Shown one piece after another: positions 52,877 to 54,312 of a DNA stretch of 54,312 bases (its first letter is position 1; every line of letters begins with the position of its first letter). The stretch comes from Calothrix sp. FI2-JRJ7 (GTDB lineage Bacteria > Cyanobacteriota > Cyanobacteriia > Cyanobacteriales > Nostocaceae), in NCBI GenBank assembly GCA_019359675.1, contig JAHHGX010000026.1, positions 1 through 54,312 on the forward strand, in the 5' to 3' direction. Made by a program: the position numbers and the translations under genes. The notes below the pieces were generated by a model. That model was given only the letters and a program-made list of their open reading frames with translations. It did not search any database and had not been told where the DNA came from.

Positions 52877-54022
52877 TTAGTTAGTAGCTATAATTTCGCC
52901 TTTTTGGTTAATTTTCATTGAAGTTTTAGGAAAATCTTTTTTTATCAAATTGCGTACTAGTCTGACCGTGCGTTTATTCTTGTCAATATGAGGAATTCCT
53001 TGTTTATCCATATGAACTGGAATAATTTTACCTTCAACCAAATCTCCTGCTTGATTTAACTTTGCTTCCAGAATCATTGAGTAACCAGTTTCGGCAGTTG
53101 TGGATAAAGTTCGATATCCCAAAAAGTTACCTAATGAATAAGCTATTAATTTACCTTTGTAAATTTCCATCGCCCGTGGTACATGTGGACCATGTCCCAA
53201 AACCATGTCAGCGCCTGCATCAACCATTGTTCGAGCAAACTTAACTGAATTACCACGATTTTCACCATAAAAATACTCATTACTGTTTCGAGTACGCAAC
53301 GCATTAGTACCTTCGGCGCCTGCGTGCATTGACACTATCACAACATCAGCTTGCTTTTGTGCTGATTTAACGAGTTGTGCAGCAGTTGGTATATCGTGAA
53401 TCGAGTTGTAATAATCATATGGTGCAAATCCAACCATTGCTACCTTGACGTTATTACTATTAAGCAAAAGAATTTGATTTTTCTGACCTAGAGTATTAAT
53501 ACCTACCTTTTTTAAATTTTTAACCGTGTCACGAAAACCCACCACTCCAAAATCTAAAGCATGGTTATTCGCGACATTGAATACATTAAATCCAACATCA
53601 GCAAATAGTTTGGCATATTCTGGTGGCGACCGAAAAGCAAATGTTTGCCCTTTGGTTATATCTTTGGCGCTATAACGATAGTTTGTTAAAGAACTTTCAA
53701 AGTTGCCAAATAATATATCAGCATTAGCTAAGTATTTACGTACTGATTGAGGAATTAATTTATTACGATTGCTAGGTAATCTATTGTTAGGGTAATTAGT
53801 ACCAGGAATAACATCCCCAACAGCTTGAATTGTAATCGAATCAGGAAAAATTTGCTCCTCAGTTACTGGAGGCAATATGGGTAGAGAGTCTGAAGGTTTC
53901 GGCAGTTTATCAGATGCCTGTATTTTACCCATCCGAATCACACTACCAAGGGTAATACCTACACATAAACATGTACTAACAAACGTAACTGAAAGTAATT
54001 TTCCTAACCACCGATTGAGCAT
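52877..54022 (-). CDS. CapA-family (PGA_cap) metallophosphatase-fold protein
   Basis: A 381-residue protein with an N-terminal signal anchor (LLSVTFVSTCLCVGITLGSV), so it acts outside the inner membrane. The CapA domain shows AVGDVIPGTNYPNN, LFGNFESSLT, FNVANNHALDFG, VIVSMHAGAEGT and MVLGHGPHVPRAMEIYKGKL, which correspond to the metal-binding Asp, Asn and His residues of the calcineurin-like fold. In Bacillus, CapA helps make poly-gamma-glutamate capsules, but most cyanobacterial members have no known substrate and no capBC genes are adjacent. The Cys at residue 18 is within the hydrophobic stretch and not a proper lipobox. ATG 54022 is preceded by GGAGGTGCG. Confidence 0.85.
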   Translation of the reverse strand: MLNRWLGKLLSVTFVSTCLCVGITLGSVIRMGKIQASDKLPKPSDSLPILPPVTEEQIFPDSITIQAVGDVIPGTNYPNNRLPSNRNKLIPQSVRKYLANADILFGNFESSLTNYRYSAKDITKGQTFAFRSPPEYAKLFADVGFNVFNVANNHALDFGVVGFRDTVKNLKKVGINTLGQKNQILLLNSNNVKVAMVGFAPYDYYNSIHDIPTAAQLVKSAQKQADVVIVSMHAGAEGTNALRTRNSNEYFYGENRGNSVKFARTMVDAGADMVLGHGPHVPRAMEIYKGKLIAYSLGNFLGYRTLSTTAETGYSMILEAKLNQAGDLVEGKIIPVHMDKQGIPHIDKNKRTVRLVRNLIKKDFPKTSMKINQKGEIIATN

Positions 54023-54312
54023 AATCGCACCTCCTCACCCAATGAAGTACAGTTTAGCTCACTAATTCAATATGTCTAGGTATATTTTATTTCAATCTTA
54101 TTATTAGCGCATTATTGGCGCCTTCTAGCTGGAGCAATGAAGAGACAGCTTTGTTTAAGTCATTTTACTTTTAATAAAGAAAATAGGCGTTGCTGAATCA
54201 TTGTATGAATTATGCAACCACCTCAAGCCATGCGGGCGCCTTGCGCCCGCTGCGCCACTGAGCCGTACTTAAGATAATGTATTACTAGCCGAATTGAAAA
54301 CCTAAGCATTTC
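54023..54312. other. Right-edge non-coding region with an insertion-sequence-like end
   Basis: No gene is seen. ATAGGCGTTGCTGAATCA (near 54185-54202), followed by TGTATGAATTATG, resembles sequence often found at the ends of cyanobacterial insertion sequences; a similar ATGGCATTGCTGAAT occurs at 7572. Near 54232 GGGCGCCTTGCGCCC forms a small hairpin. Confidence 0.4.

Larger units (their letters stand above)
1..54312. repeat. Dispersed GGCGCC palindrome (alternate HIP)
   Basis: The six-base palindrome GGCGCC appears about 80 times by hand count, roughly once per 670 bases, in genes and between them. At about 39% GC only around three copies would be expected by chance. Examples lie at 1600, 2310, 6349, 11401, 15200, 20288, 28996, 34375, 38415, 45614 and 52007. 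Flanking bases vary, so the core seems to be six bases. In coding sequence it often encodes Gly-Ala. The common cyanobacterial palindrome GCGATCGC was not seen. Known: some cyanobacteria replace HIP1 by another GC-rich palindrome that matches a methyltransferase. Inference: this genome is one of them. Confidence 0.85.

Overview
The window is chromosomal DNA of a cyanobacterium, most likely a filamentous member of the Nostocales (Calothrix/Rivularia/Nostoc-like). The evidence is psbZ, psaX, ndhB, a GUN4-domain protein, a Tab2-family protein, an NhaS3-type antiporter, an RRM protein of the Rbp type, low GC, wide intergenic spaces and many short palindromic repeats. The genus cannot be fixed from this sequence alone. 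I saw no copy of the usual cyanobacterial palindrome GCGATCGC; instead GGCGCC occurs about 80 times by hand count, far above chance at this base composition, which fits an 'alternate HIP' genome.

Layout. 1-1290: remnants of transposases joined to the 3' half of a SulP permease. 1386-6851: an antiporter, then a compact four-gene signalling operon (OmpA-like protein, Ras-like GTPase, PAS-like protein, histidine kinase), then an AEC transporter. 6984-9335: AdoMet decarboxylase, then a decayed stretch with a cut-off methyltransferase and a dead toxin-antitoxin pair, then two conserved proteins. 9451-14422: tRNA-Gly, ribH, psbZ, a DHH-CBS-tRNA nucleotidyltransferase fusion and a Tab2-like gene. 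14677-19517: a lipoprotein adaptor, an RND pump and a 35-residue membrane protein. 19607-27317: a dead MazE-like gene, GUN4 protein, small membrane proteins, a broken Calx-beta gene, an S9 peptidase, two conserved unknowns and a broken glycosyltransferase. 27373-36102: uvrA, a ferric-reductase-like membrane protein, an AraC regulator, a membrane protein, a TPR gene killed by a miniature transposon, and a dynamin-like GTPase. 36211-43582, mostly minus strand: HD-domain phosphodiesterase, a degenerate ADP-ribosylglycohydrolase, aroQ, a 45-residue protein, topA. 44292-54022: rbp, ndhB, a kinase remnant, a response regulator, lipA, psaX, a hybrid kinase, a 52-bp tandem repeat array, larE, a DUF4864-like gene and a CapA-like gene.

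The working genes serve photosynthesis (psbZ, psaX, ndhB, Tab2, GUN4), cofactors (ribH, lipA, larE), DNA and RNA maintenance (uvrA, topA, tRNA end repair) and signalling. About ten loci are broken by stops, frameshifts or insertions, and most are accessory genes (toxin-antitoxin, TPR, glycosyltransferase, permease), while core genes are intact. The most noteworthy signals are the GGCGCC palindrome field, the GTPase/kinase operon, the small protein directly behind the RND pump, a perfect 28-bp palindrome carried in frame inside a tRNA-processing enzyme, and a miniature transposon insertion that can be reversed on paper to the base.
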